NCBI GenBank assembly: GCA_017624235.1
Contig: JAGANL010000027.1
Coordinates: 1 to 63,308 of the forward strand
Direction: 5' to 3'
Length of the DNA stretch: 63,308 bases
Source: Lachnospiraceae bacterium
Lineage (GTDB): Bacteria; Bacillota; Clostridia; Lachnospirales; Lachnospiraceae
The notes under the pieces were generated by a model. It was not told the origin of the DNA. It did no database searches and worked only from the letters and a program-made list of their open reading frames with translations. Every line of letters starts with the position of its first letter. The stretch's first letter is position 1. A program made the translations under genes and the position numbers. Positions 27,644-36,326 of the stretch are shown one piece after another.

Positions 27644-28201
27644 CTAGACTCTGGACAGATACTCGCCTGTTCTTGTATCGATCTTAATCTTGTCACCCTG
27701 CTCTACGAACAAAGGAACGTATACGGTAGCACCGGTTTCTACAACTGCCGGCTTGGTTGCACCTGTAGCGGTATCACCCTTGAAGCCCGGCTCTGTCTCT
27801 GTGATTTCAAGCTCTACGAACAGAGGCGGTTCAATAGCAAATACGCTTCCGTTATGGGAGCACACCTTAACCATTTCATTCTCTTTTACAAATTTCAGGG
27901 CATCTCCTACGGAGTCTGCATTCAGTGCGATCTGATCATAGTTCTCTACATCCATGAAGTTGTAAAGATCGCCGTCGGAATATAAATACTGCATATCTTT
28001 TCTATCAATACGTGCCTGTGGGCATTTTTCAGTCGGTCTAAAGGTTTTCTCCACCACACCGCCGCTCTTGATGTTCTTTAATTTCGTTCTGACGAACGCT
28101 GCACCCTTACCCGGCTTTACGTGCTGGAATTCAATAATCTGATAAATATTATTATCTAACTCAATCGTAATACCATTTCTGAAATCACCTGCGGAAATCA
28201 T
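27644..28201 (-). CDS. efp: Translation elongation factor P
   Basis: A 185-residue protein of standard length that relieves ribosome stalling at proline runs. The KOW-like N-domain carries [17 protein letters not shown] with the tip lysine at residue 32, the modified position in many bacteria. OB domains follow, with [14 protein letters not shown] and the conserved end [16 protein letters not shown]. It is the last gene of the aroE-aroK-aroQ-efp run. An aroQ-efp neighbourhood is common in Firmicutes. Confidence 0.97.
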   Translation of the reverse strand: MISAGDFRNGITIELDNNIYQIIEFQHVKPGKGAAFVRTKLKNIKSGGVVEKTFRPTEKCPQARIDRKDMQYLYSDGDLYNFMDVENYDQIALNADSVGDALKFVKENEMVKVCSHNGSVFAIEPPLFVELEITETEPGFKGDTATGATKPAVVETGATVYVPLFVEQGDKIKIDTRTGEYLSRV

Positions 28202-28272
28202 AAATAAAGTCCTCCTAAAATTTTCACGTTATAATTCTATAATAGTGTATAATAAAAACTGGCATTTTTCAA

Positions 28273-28701
28273 CTATTTTTTTATCAGAAAATCAATTGCC
28301 TGCAGGTAACCGTCCAGCCCCTGCCCGTAAATCTGTTTGTCACATACCGGAGCCGTCACGGAAATCTTACGAAATTCCTCCCGATTGGTAATATCCGAAA
28401 TATGCACCTCTACCTTCGGCATTGGAACGCTCGCAAGCGCATCCCGAATGGCATAGCTGTAGTGCGTATATGCACCCGGATTAATGACGATGCCCTCCGT
28501 GCCGTCGCTGTAAGCATCCTGTATGCGGTCGATAATAGCACCCTCATGATTACTCTGAAATACTTCAATCCTGCAGTTCTCCTGCTCTCCCTTTCCTGCA
28601 ATCAGCTGCAGGAGATAATCATAATCCTGTGTTCCGTAGACAGCCTTTTCCCGGATTCCGAGGAAGTTGAGATTCGGGCCGTTTATTACTAAAATCTGCA
28701 T
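28273..28701 (-). CDS. aroQ: Type II 3-dehydroquinate dehydratase
   Basis: A 142-residue dodecameric-type enzyme that converts 3-dehydroquinate to 3-dehydroshikimate in the shikimate pathway. It has the N-terminal NGPNLNFLGIREKAVYG with the catalytic Arg and Tyr, INPGAYTHYSYAIRDAL and EVHISDITNREEFR with the catalytic His. The start at ATG 28701 follows AGGTGG by 8 bases. A GTG at 28713 would add four residues not seen in the family. Confidence 0.95.
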   Translation of the reverse strand: MQILVINGPNLNFLGIREKAVYGTQDYDYLLQLIAGKGEQENCRIEVFQSNHEGAIIDRIQDAYSDGTEGIVINPGAYTHYSYAIRDALASVPMPKVEVHISDITNREEFRKISVTAPVCDKQIYGQGLDGYLQAIDFLIKK

Positions 28702-28734
28702 AAGCCTTTCCACCTTTCCTTATGTATGCTTTCC

Positions 28735-29274
28735 TTATCTTCGTCTGACATTACGTCTCTTCCACTTATGATAAAGCAGACGGATTTCCCCCATGATTTC
28801 TTCAAAATCCTTTCCATCCACATCCACTATGACATCTGCTGCCGCTTCATAGATGGACGCCCGCTCTGCCATCAGCTCCCGGATACGTTTTTCCGGGTCT
28901 TCTGTCTGCAAAAGAGGTCTGGTCGTATCATGTTTCAGTCTGCCGTATATTGTTTCCGGTAAAGCACGAAGATAGATCACCTGTCCGAGTTCTTTTAGAA
29001 CAGCCCGATTTTCTTCCTTTAACGGCAGTCCGCCTCCCGTCGAAATGATTTTTCTTCCTCTTTCCTTCAACAGGCTGCATAAACAGCTCTTCTCCCGCTC
29101 CCGGAAGCCCGCTTCTCCTTCCTGAGCAAAAATCTCCGGTATTTTCTTTCCTGCCCTTCTCTCGATCAGCTTGTCCGTATCAATAAACGGCATACGCAGC
29201 CGGTAAGAAAGGCGGCGTCCCACACTGGACTTTCCACAGCCCATAAATCCAATTAAAATAATATTATGCTTCAA
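28735..29274 (-). CDS. aroK: Shikimate kinase
   Basis: A 179-residue P-loop kinase that phosphorylates shikimate. It shows the Walker A GFMGCGKSSVG, the substrate Asp in FIDTDKLIE, the conserved Arg in GEAGFREREK and the substrate motif STGGGLPL. It overlaps the end of aroE by 11 bases, so the two are translationally coupled, and is followed by aroQ. Confidence 0.95.
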   Translation of the reverse strand: MKHNIILIGFMGCGKSSVGRRLSYRLRMPFIDTDKLIERRAGKKIPEIFAQEGEAGFREREKSCLCSLLKERGRKIISTGGGLPLKEENRAVLKELGQVIYLRALPETIYGRLKHDTTRPLLQTEDPEKRIRELMAERASIYEAAADVIVDVDGKDFEEIMGEIRLLYHKWKRRNVRRR

Positions 29275-30148
29275 TGCCCATTTCTTCCTTCATTCTTTTG
29301 TATACTTCGTCTGCCAGCTCGTCCGGCACCTCTACCTGATTCCAAAGCTCATATGCTATGACACCCTGATACAACAGCATTTTCAGTCCATGGTATGCCT
29401 TTCCGCCAGCTTCCCTTACCATTCTCATGAATCTGGTCTCGGCCGGCCTGTAAATCAGGTCATAGCCTGTATGAATCCTTTCATAAAAAGCAGCATCCAC
29501 GATGGCTGCCTGTTCCACGTTCGGATATAAGCCAACCGAGGTACACTGTATCGCCAGAAATTTTCCCTCCGGCAGCATAGCATAATCTGAAAGCCGCATC
29601 GGCCGGATACATTCCCTTCCCGTCTTTGCATTGACCTCCTCTGCTACCTGTTCCGCCTTTTCGATCGTCCGGTTAAACAGCCAGACCTGTTTCGCTCCAT
29701 AGCTTGCACACAAAAAAGCCACCGCTCTTGCCGCACCACCGGCGCCCAGTACAATGATATCTTCTCCCTCGATTCGGATTCCCTCACTGGACATGGCACG
29801 GTACAGTCCTGTCATATCTGTATTATAGCCCTTATAGCCGCCTTCTGTTCGTACCAGCGTATTGACTGCCCCAATCTTATCTGCCAGATCATCCAGCTCT
29901 GTCAGATAAGGGATTACATGCTCCTTATGCGGAACTGTCACATTCATGCCAAGCACGTTCAGCGCATATGCCCCACGTACAGCCTGTCCGGCCTCCTTTT
30001 CTCCGCCCTCTACCAAAAACGGCACATAGACCAGATTATGTGACAGCTTTTCTGCCAATGTATTGTGAATGAGCGGTGAGAGCGTATGCTCCACCGGATT
30101 GCCAATCAGTCCACAGACTCTCGTTCTTCCGTTTATTTCCATCTCCAT
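29264..30148 (-). CDS. aroE: Shikimate dehydrogenase (NADP)
   Basis: A 294-residue enzyme that reduces 3-dehydroshikimate to shikimate. I start it at ATG 30148 (MEMEINGRTRVCGLIGNP), 7 bases after GGGAG. The longer open frame from 30238 runs over the yqeG gene. Substrate motifs are NPVEHTLSPLIHN, VTVPHKEHV with the catalytic Lys, and GAVNTLV...NTDMTGL with the catalytic Asp. The nucleotide motif is VLGAGGAARAV. The first gene of the shikimate set here, it overlaps aroK. Confidence 0.95.
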   Translation of the reverse strand: MEMEINGRTRVCGLIGNPVEHTLSPLIHNTLAEKLSHNLVYVPFLVEGGEKEAGQAVRGAYALNVLGMNVTVPHKEHVIPYLTELDDLADKIGAVNTLVRTEGGYKGYNTDMTGLYRAMSSEGIRIEGEDIIVLGAGGAARAVAFLCASYGAKQVWLFNRTIEKAEQVAEEVNAKTGRECIRPMRLSDYAMLPEGKFLAIQCTSVGLYPNVEQAAIVDAAFYERIHTGYDLIYRPAETRFMRMVREAGGKAYHGLKMLLYQGVIAYELWNQVEVPDELADEVYKRMKEEMGIEA

Positions 30149-30161
30149 AGCCTTTCTCCCT

Positions 30162-30716
30162 TCAAAGCCTGCTTCCCTTCTGAGCGGACTGCTCTCCGAC
30201 CAGAAATTGCCTGCCCTGCTTTCTGCACTCTCTGGCATAAAAATGCAGCACGATTTTCTCCAGATAGCGTTTCAGAACAATCTGTATTTCCTCCTTCGGA
30301 TCGATAGGCATCGTCAGATAGGTACGGATTCCCGCCTTCTTCGCTCCCCATACATCCGTAAAAAGCTGGTCACCTACAAAAATGGTCGTCTCTGCATCTG
30401 TCCCCATCCGTTTCATAGCCTTCCTGTATCCCTTTACACCAGGCTTGCCTGCCTTATACAGATATGAGACCTGCACCGCATCATTGAACAGCTTGACCCT
30501 CGGCTCCTTATTATTGGATAAGAGGAAAATACGATAACCAATCTGCTTCAGCCTGGCAAACAATGCCTTGCTTCTCTCATCCGCCGGCGCACCATGCTCC
30601 ACCAGCGTATTGTCGATATCAAAAATAATCCCCCGGTATCCTTCTTCATACAGCTTTTCATAATCGATCTGATAGGCCGATGTCATATACACATCGGGAT
30701 AAAAACGCTCCAACAT
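30162..30716 (-). CDS. yqeG: YqeG-family HAD phosphatase
   Basis: A 184-residue HAD-IIIA hydrolase. The catalytic motif is FDIDNTLVEHG (Asp nucleophile and acid/base), then LLSNNKEPR, KPGVKGYRKAMKRM and VGDQLFTDVWGAKKAG. YqeG is widespread in Firmicutes, often beside aroE. Its physiological substrate is not settled (a phosphatidylglycerophosphatase-like role has been proposed for relatives). The gene ends 13 bases before aroE. Confidence 0.9.
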   Translation of the reverse strand: MLERFYPDVYMTSAYQIDYEKLYEEGYRGIIFDIDNTLVEHGAPADERSKALFARLKQIGYRIFLLSNNKEPRVKLFNDAVQVSYLYKAGKPGVKGYRKAMKRMGTDAETTIFVGDQLFTDVWGAKKAGIRTYLTMPIDPKEEIQIVLKRYLEKIVLHFYARECRKQGRQFLVGEQSAQKGSRL

Positions 30717-30761
30717 AGCTTGTACCTTTCTCCTGCTTCACATTCTATTCCCTATCATAAC

Positions 30762-30791
30762 AAAACACCCTGCCATTTAGCAAGGTGTTTT
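30762..30791 (-). terminator. Terminator after the unknown gene 30798-31217
   Basis: On the minus strand AAAACACCTTGC and GCAGGGTGTTTT form a stem with a 6-base loop and an internal mismatch, ending in GTTTTG. It separates the unknown gene from yqeG. Confidence 0.7.
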
Positions 30792-30797
30792 CTATGC

Positions 30798-31217
30798 TTA
30801 TTCCTCCGGTACAGCCGGCTTCCGTATCACAATACCATCCTCTGTATCATTTTCCGCTTCCCGCACACTGCCGACAAAGTACTGATATTCCTCCAGGATA
30901 CGATCCTTTTTCATATCGGAAATAGCCTTCTGCACATCCAGCGAACGTATATCACTTTGTGTACCGATCAGATCCGCGTCCTTTCCCGGATAAAAGCCCA
31001 GCATGAAGTTCTCCAGCTCTTTTTCTCCGGAAATCTTTTTCATTTCTATACTATGCGGTGCAGATAAGGATTGATTCTCCTGTATAAGATTCTTTTCGTC
31101 CGCTTTCTCCTGCACCGCAGCCGGTGCTGCATTCTTTGGCTGGCTTTCTGGTATTTTATAAGCCGAATGCCTGCTTTCATAAATACCGCCGTAGCGTCCA
31201 TAAAAACCAATGCTCAT
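30798..31217 (-). CDS. Protein of unknown function with possible sigma-D control
   Basis: A 139-residue protein starting at ATG 31217 (MSIGFYGRYGGIYESRHSAY), 8 bases after AGGTGG. The N-terminus is Tyr/Gly-rich, a Pro/Ala/Gln-rich middle is probably disordered, and a helical C-terminus includes EKELENFMLGFYPGKDADL. There is no signal or membrane segment. I do not recognise the family. The gene is monocistronic, with its own terminator and a TAAA-N15-GTCGAAAT sequence upstream that resembles a flagellar sigma-28 promoter, so a link to motility or cell separation is possible but inferred. Confidence 0.7.
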   Translation of the reverse strand: MSIGFYGRYGGIYESRHSAYKIPESQPKNAAPAAVQEKADEKNLIQENQSLSAPHSIEMKKISGEKELENFMLGFYPGKDADLIGTQSDIRSLDVQKAISDMKKDRILEEYQYFVGSVREAENDTEDGIVIRKPAVPEE

Positions 31218-31263
31218 ACCCTGCACCACCTTTCCTGCTCTGAAACAGCCTTTTGCATATATT

Positions 31264-31290
31264 ATTTCGACCATTTTGTCCCGAACTTTA
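31264..31290 (-). promoter_or_regulatory. Sigma-28 (SigD)-like promoter
   Basis: TAAA (31287-31290), a 15-bp spacer and GTCGAAAT (31264-31271) on the minus strand match the sigma-28 consensus TAAA-N15-GCCGATAT at 10 of 12 positions. The start codon of the unknown gene is 47 bases downstream. Confidence 0.45.
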
Positions 31291-31350
31291 GTCCAATCGA
31301 CATTTTTTTGATCCGCCAGACTGTCCTCTCACGGAAATGTTACGGCTTTT

Positions 31351-32100
31351 TCAGACCGTGCGGATTCCGGCGGCTTCCAGAAGAACCCTGGTATACTCTT
31401 CCTTCGGGCTGAAATAAACCTCCTCCGGCGTGCCTCTTTCGATGATGCGTCCATCCTTCATAATCAGGACACGGTCACTGATGCGGTATACCACGCGCAA
31501 ATCATGGGAAATGAACAGGATTGCCAGTGACATTTCCTCATGCAGCTTTAACAGCAGATCGATAATCTGTGCCTGTATCGTCACATCCAAAGCAGAAACC
31601 GCCTCATCGGCAATTAACAGCTTCGGCTGCTGCATCAGCGCTGCGCCGATACACACTCTCTGTCTCTGTCCACCGGAAAGCTGTCTGGGATACCGGTCTG
31701 CCATTTCGGGTTTCAGTCCTACCCGTTCCAGCATCTCCATTACCTTTTCGTGTCTCTGGCTTTTCGTATAGCCGCCTTTTAACCGAAGAGGCTCCTCCAG
31801 TATCCATCCGATTTTCCGTGCCGGATTTAAAGAGCTGTAGGGATCCTGAAACACCATCTGCGGACGGTTGGAATAATGCTTTACCGCGCCATCCTTATCC
31901 CTTACCATCCCAAGGATTGTTTTGGCCAAAGTAGATTTTCCGCAGCCGCTCTCGCCCACCAGACCGACAATTTCTCCCTCTGCTATCTCAAAGGAAACAT
32001 CCTGCAGAATCTGACGTTTGGAAAGCTTCTTATTCAGAAAGCTCTGCTGTTCTTCATACCAGCTGTTTAAGTGTCTTACTTCCAAAACAGGTTCTCTCAT
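31351..32100 (-). CDS. Peptide ABC transporter ATPase (OppF/DppF type)
   Basis: A 249-residue ATPase. Walker A is GESGCGKSTLAK, the signature is LSGGQRQRVCIGAAL, Walker B is LLIADEAVSALD, and the H-loop is FISHDL. It is shorter than full DppF, with little of the usual C-terminal oligopeptide extension beyond EEYTRVLLEA. It overlaps the preceding ATPase gene by 4 bases and closes the five-gene operon. Confidence 0.92.
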   Translation of the reverse strand: MREPVLEVRHLNSWYEEQQSFLNKKLSKRQILQDVSFEIAEGEIVGLVGESGCGKSTLAKTILGMVRDKDGAVKHYSNRPQMVFQDPYSSLNPARKIGWILEEPLRLKGGYTKSQRHEKVMEMLERVGLKPEMADRYPRQLSGGQRQRVCIGAALMQQPKLLIADEAVSALDVTIQAQIIDLLLKLHEEMSLAILFISHDLRVVYRISDRVLIMKDGRIIERGTPEEVYFSPKEEYTRVLLEAAGIRTV

Positions 32101-32903
32101 GTCGCATTTCCTTCCTTTCCGCCACGCTCAATCTTCGGAATTGCGGCAATGAGCTGTCTCGTATATTCCTCCCCCGGATTCCGGAAAATATCCTCTGTAT
32201 TTCCGGCTTCTACCAGATAGCCGTTCTGCATCACAGCTACACGGCTGCATAACTGCCTGACCAAACTCAGATCATGAGAAATAAAAAGCACGGCCACACG
32301 ACTTTCCCGGTTGATCTTCTGTAAAAGTCTGACGATCTGTGCCTGTATCGTCACATCCAGTGCCGTCGTCGGCTCATCCGCAATCAGGAGCTTTGGCCGA
32401 CAGACAATTGCCGCTGCAATCATGACTCTCTGCCGCATACCGCCTGACAGCTCATGCGGATATGCCCGATACACCCGCTCCGGATCCTGCAGTTCGACCT
32501 GCGAAAGTACCTCCAGCGCACGTGCCCTCCGCTCTTCCTTTCCAAGCTCCGTATGGAGCTTTAACGCTTCCTCTACCTGCCAGCCAATCCGGCGCACCGG
32601 ATTTAAGGAAGTCATCGGCTCCTGAAAAATCATGCTGATCTCGCTGCCCTGCAGCTTTCTCAGCTCACTCCTGCCACATTCCAACAGATTCTGGCCTTCG
32701 AACAGAATCTGGCCTGTCTTCTTCATATCATGTCGTCTGAGCAATCCGGCTACTGCCAGAGCCGTCATGGATTTACCGGAACCGGATTCTCCGACCAGTC
32801 CCACGATCTCTCCCTGCTCTACCGACAGGTTCAGATCATGCACTACGGTTTCCGGTACCAGATGGTCATGAAATTCTATATTCAGATTCTTAATCTCCAG
32901 CAT
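32097..32903 (-). CDS. Peptide ABC transporter ATPase (OppD/DppD type)
   Basis: A 268-residue ATPase starting at ATG 32903, 9 bases after GGAGG. The TTG reading from 32921 begins on that ribosome-binding site. Walker A is GESGSGKSMTAL, the signature is LSGGMRQRVMIAAAI, and Walker B is LLIADEPTTALD. It overlaps the end of the permease gene by 14 bases. It pairs with the OppF-type subunit to power the DppB/DppC-like pore. Confidence 0.93.
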   Translation of the reverse strand: MLEIKNLNIEFHDHLVPETVVHDLNLSVEQGEIVGLVGESGSGKSMTALAVAGLLRRHDMKKTGQILFEGQNLLECGRSELRKLQGSEISMIFQEPMTSLNPVRRIGWQVEEALKLHTELGKEERRARALEVLSQVELQDPERVYRAYPHELSGGMRQRVMIAAAIVCRPKLLIADEPTTALDVTIQAQIVRLLQKINRESRVAVLFISHDLSLVRQLCSRVAVMQNGYLVEAGNTEDIFRNPGEEYTRQLIAAIPKIERGGKEGNAT

Positions 32904-33690
32904 GACTGATTCCCTCCGCAAGCAGACTGAAGCCCAATACCATCAGAATGATGATAAGTCCCGGAAACAGCGCAAATCCGGGGGCCGTGACCAGATAGCT
33001 CTGGGCTTCGGAAAGCATCCGGCCCAGACTGGCATCCGGCGGCTGTACACCGATTCCAAGATAGCTCATTCCCGCTTCTGCCAGTACGGCATTGTTAAAT
33101 CCGATCATAATGGACGAGCTGAGCACAGGCAGCGTATTCGGCAGAATATGTACAAACATGATTCTGAAAGCCGATGCGCCCTGAAGCTTGGCGCTGCTGA
33201 CATAATCCATATTTTTCTGATAGAGGAACTGGCTTCTCACAATACGCGAAAAACTCGGTATAAAGGCAATTCCCAGCGCCACGATGACATTATATTTTCC
33301 CGGCCCGATCAGACTGATAAAAACCAATGCCAGTAAAATGCTCGGAAAGGCAAACAGGGCATCTATGATACGCATCAACACCTCATCCAGGATTCCACCA
33401 TAATAACCGGTCAGAGCCCCGATGAAGATTCCCACTAAGGTACCGATGGCTACCGTGCCCGCTGCTACGAAAAGCGTAGTACCGCTGCCCTTCAGTACAC
33501 GGCTTAAAATGTCTCTTCCAAAGTTGTCACATCCCATCAGGTGCGCAGAGGATATTCCGGCCAGCTTGGACGAAGCGTCCATTGCCTCCGGGTCATATGG
33601 TGTATAGAAAAGCCCAAGGAGCATAAACAGAATCATACATCCGGTCATGAGGCTTCCAATGATTAAATTCCAGTTTTTTTTCTTTTTCAT
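32890..33690 (-). CDS. Peptide ABC transporter permease (DppC/OppC type)
   Basis: A 266-residue membrane protein with about six hydrophobic segments. The cytosolic EAA loop is visible around GASAFRIMFVHILPN. The N-terminus has the family sequence HLMGCDNFGRDILSRVLKG. It is encoded 6 bases after the DppB-type permease, with which it forms the pore. Confidence 0.93.
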   Translation of the reverse strand: MKKKKNWNLIIGSLMTGCMILFMLLGLFYTPYDPEAMDASSKLAGISSAHLMGCDNFGRDILSRVLKGSGTTLFVAAGTVAIGTLVGIFIGALTGYYGGILDEVLMRIIDALFAFPSILLALVFISLIGPGKYNVIVALGIAFIPSFSRIVRSQFLYQKNMDYVSSAKLQGASAFRIMFVHILPNTLPVLSSSIMIGFNNAVLAEAGMSYLGIGVQPPDASLGRMLSEAQSYLVTAPGFALFPGLIIILMVLGFSLLAEGISHAGD

Positions 33691-33696
33691 CTTCCG

Positions 33697-34638
33697 CTAC
33701 TCCATTCGGATTCTTGGATCGATGATCCGGTAAACCAGATCCACGATCAGATTCACTACCAGTACCAATACGGCAATCCATACGATAATGGCCTGTACGA
33801 CCGGATAATCCCTGCCCGAAATGGAAGTCATCAAAATCCTTCCGAGTCCGGGAATCGAAAACACCTGCTCAATAATAATACTGCCCGCAATCATATCGGC
33901 AAGTGCCATTCCCAAAAAGGTCACTACCGGAATTAACGCATTTTTTAAAATGTGGCGGTACAACACCTGATTGGTATTATTGCCTCTGCTGTAGGCAGTC
34001 CTCGCATAATCCTGCCTGGTCTCATGAATGACGGAGCTGCGCAGAAGCTTAAGCGCCATAGCGGCCTTCGGCAGTGCAATGGCCAATGCCGGGAAAAAGA
34101 GATAACGCACAAAGCCAGGCACATCCGTCTGATAGGATACATATCCGCCCGGTGTAAACCATTTTAAAACGAGTCCAAAGAAAAAGGTCATCAAAATTCC
34201 CAAAAAGAACGGCGGAACCGCCATCGTAACCTGATTGATACAGTAAATCAGGTAATCCACCTTTCCTCCCTCATGCCTGGCGGCATAAATTCCAAGCGGC
34301 ACAGCAATCATGATAGTAAGCAAAAAAGCCATGACTGCCAGAGTCAGGGTAATTGGCAGCTTGTCCAATATCATCCCCGACACTGGTCTGTCATAGCTAT
34401 AAGATGTGCCCATGTCTCCCTGTACGAATGAAACAGCCCAGTCTGCAAAACGAACCAGAAGCGGACGGTTCAGTCCCATCTCCTCCCTGAGTGCTGCCAG
34501 CTGGGACGGTGTAGCATCCGTTCCGAGTTTTGACAATGCCGGATCTCCCGGTATTACCGCAAAGGCGGCAAAGACCAGGAAGGAAACCAGACACAGGGTC
34601 ATGACAAAAGATACGATTTTTTGAACGGCATATTTCAT
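33697..34638 (-). CDS. Peptide ABC transporter permease (DppB/OppB type)
   Basis: A 313-residue membrane protein with about six hydrophobic segments. Family features are the periplasmic-side GDMGTSYSYDRPVSGMILD and the EAA-like loop YSRGNNTNQVLYRHILKNAL. It follows the binding-protein gene by 30 bases. Confidence 0.93.
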   Translation of the reverse strand: MKYAVQKIVSFVMTLCLVSFLVFAAFAVIPGDPALSKLGTDATPSQLAALREEMGLNRPLLVRFADWAVSFVQGDMGTSYSYDRPVSGMILDKLPITLTLAVMAFLLTIMIAVPLGIYAARHEGGKVDYLIYCINQVTMAVPPFFLGILMTFFFGLVLKWFTPGGYVSYQTDVPGFVRYLFFPALAIALPKAAMALKLLRSSVIHETRQDYARTAYSRGNNTNQVLYRHILKNALIPVVTFLGMALADMIAGSIIIEQVFSIPGLGRILMTSISGRDYPVVQAIIVWIAVLVLVVNLIVDLVYRIIDPRIRME

Positions 34639-34668
34639 AGGTTTCCTTCCTTTCTCAGCCTGCTCCTC

Positions 34669-36198
34669 CTACTGTTTCTCTTCTACCAGATACAGCTTGG
34701 AGAAATCCTGTACATAGAGCGGATAAAACTCATAACCCGCATATTTTTTGTTCACAGCAACCAGACAGGATAAATCCTGAATATACACATTGGCCGCATC
34801 CTCAGCAAGAATGCGTTCACACTCCTTGTAGTACTTTGTCTTCTCTGCATCATCCGTTGCTGCAATCGCCTTAGCAAAGGTTTCATCATAGGTCGGATTG
34901 CTGTAGTTGACAAAATTGTTCGGTGCAGTAGACGTAAAACGCTCTAACATGGCACGGCCTGTCATACTGGAAGCATCCACACCGACTACGGTTGCTTCAT
35001 AATTCCGGTCTGTGTAGACATCACTTAACCATGCGTCCCACTCGACCAGATTAATCTGCGCATCCACGCCGATGTTTTTAAACTGTTCCACGAGCACCTG
35101 TGCCGTATTCACATGCTGTGTATAGTTGGAAGGCACAGTCATCGTAAAGGAGAAGCCATCCGGATAGCCTGCTTCCGTCAAAAGCTCTTTGGCCTTCTCA
35201 TAATCTGTGGTATACACATCGTTTAATTCTTCCATATAATATTTGCCGAATGCCGGGAACATACTGCTGCCGACCGGTGTACCCTTGCCGTCCGCTACGA
35301 TGTCCATGATATTCTGCTTATCGAGAGCATAGCAGAGTGCCTGTCTTACCTTCGGATCCGTAAAAGGCTCAACGCTGTTGTTCAGATACAGCGCCTGAAC
35401 CAGATTCATCGTTCCTTCCTGTACCTCAAAATTATCGCTCAGCTGTGCAGCCTGCTCGGTAGGAACTCTGGCGAACATATCGATGGCTCCGCCGTTTAAG
35501 TCCATGGCAATGGAATCCACATTCGCGCAGACCTTCAAGGTCACGTTATCAATATGAGCCGGAGTTCCCCAGTACCCGTCGAACTTCTTCATGACAAAGC
35601 TCTCCTGCGGCGCATGGGAAACGAACCTATACGGGCCGGTTCCGATGGCATTTTTAGCCGGGTCCTCATTGGAAGCCGGAATGATTGCATTGGTCAGATA
35701 GAACAAAAACTCCGTGTCCGCTTCCTTTAAAACAACTTCCACGGTCTTTTCATCTATCACATTGACGCTGTCAATATTAGAAAACGCCGAAACCAGTGGA
35801 TCTCCGTTACTGGTATCGGCGCACCTGTCAAGGGAATACTTGATATCGTCGACCGTAACCAGATTTCCGTCGTGGAACTTAATTCCGTCCCTTAAAGTAA
35901 AAGTGTAAGTCATGCCATCCTCGGAAATGGCATAATCGCTTGCTACAGCCGGCACTAAATTACCATCGCTGTCCGGTTTGACAAGTCCCTCATAGATATT
36001 GAAGAAGACCTCTTCCGTTCCTGCCGCAACTGCTTTGTGTGGGTCAAGACTGTCTTCCACATCCTGTGGGATGCCGATGGTAATAGAAGAAGAATCTGAG
36101 TTCTCACCTTCCTTATCACCTGAGCATGCGCTCAGTGCAATAGTTAGTGTCGTCAACACAAGCACGAGCAAAAGTTTTTTGATCGTTTTTCTTTTCAT
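34669..36198 (-). CDS. Peptide ABC transporter substrate-binding lipoprotein
   Basis: A 509-residue family 5 solute-binding protein (DppA/OppA type). The signal peptide has a basic start, a hydrophobic run and the lipobox LSACS (about residue 25). Family features include LDPHKAVAAGTEEVFFNIYEGLV near the mature N-terminus, FTLRDGIKFHDG, and QALCYALDKQNIM. The bound peptide or other ligand (nickel, opines) cannot be told from sequence. It is the first gene of a five-gene operon with two permeases and two ATPases. The ribosome-binding site GGGAGGAG is well placed. Confidence 0.94.
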   Translation of the reverse strand: MKRKTIKKLLLVLVLTTLTIALSACSGDKEGENSDSSSITIGIPQDVEDSLDPHKAVAAGTEEVFFNIYEGLVKPDSDGNLVPAVASDYAISEDGMTYTFTLRDGIKFHDGNLVTVDDIKYSLDRCADTSNGDPLVSAFSNIDSVNVIDEKTVEVVLKEADTEFLFYLTNAIIPASNEDPAKNAIGTGPYRFVSHAPQESFVMKKFDGYWGTPAHIDNVTLKVCANVDSIAMDLNGGAIDMFARVPTEQAAQLSDNFEVQEGTMNLVQALYLNNSVEPFTDPKVRQALCYALDKQNIMDIVADGKGTPVGSSMFPAFGKYYMEELNDVYTTDYEKAKELLTEAGYPDGFSFTMTVPSNYTQHVNTAQVLVEQFKNIGVDAQINLVEWDAWLSDVYTDRNYEATVVGVDASSMTGRAMLERFTSTAPNNFVNYSNPTYDETFAKAIAATDDAEKTKYYKECERILAEDAANVYIQDLSCLVAVNKKYAGYEFYPLYVQDFSKLYLVEEKQ

Positions 36199-36263
36199 GT
36201 GTTTTTCTCCTCCCGCTTTTGGGATTTACCCAAAGCATTCCTATATGAAATTTTTTGTTTTCC

Positions 36264-36285
36264 GTGTGTTATTTCTTTAACACAC
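36264..36285. promoter_or_regulatory. Inverted repeat near the peptide-operon start site
   Basis: GTGTGTTA (36264-36271) and TAACACAC (36278-36285) form a perfect 8-bp inverted repeat with 6 bases between, starting about 8 bases after the -10. The position suits a repressor operator or a 5' stabilising hairpin. Confidence 0.45.
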
Positions 36286-36292
36286 TATGCGT

Positions 36293-36321
36293 AGTATATA
36301 TAAACTGGCCTGAAAATGCAA
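36293..36321 (-). promoter_or_regulatory. Promoter of the peptide transporter operon
   Basis: The -35 is TTGCAT (36316-36321) and the -10 is TATACT (36293-36298), with a 17-bp spacer on the minus strand. The leader to the start codon is about 90 bases. Confidence 0.65.
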
Positions 36322-36326
36322 GTATT

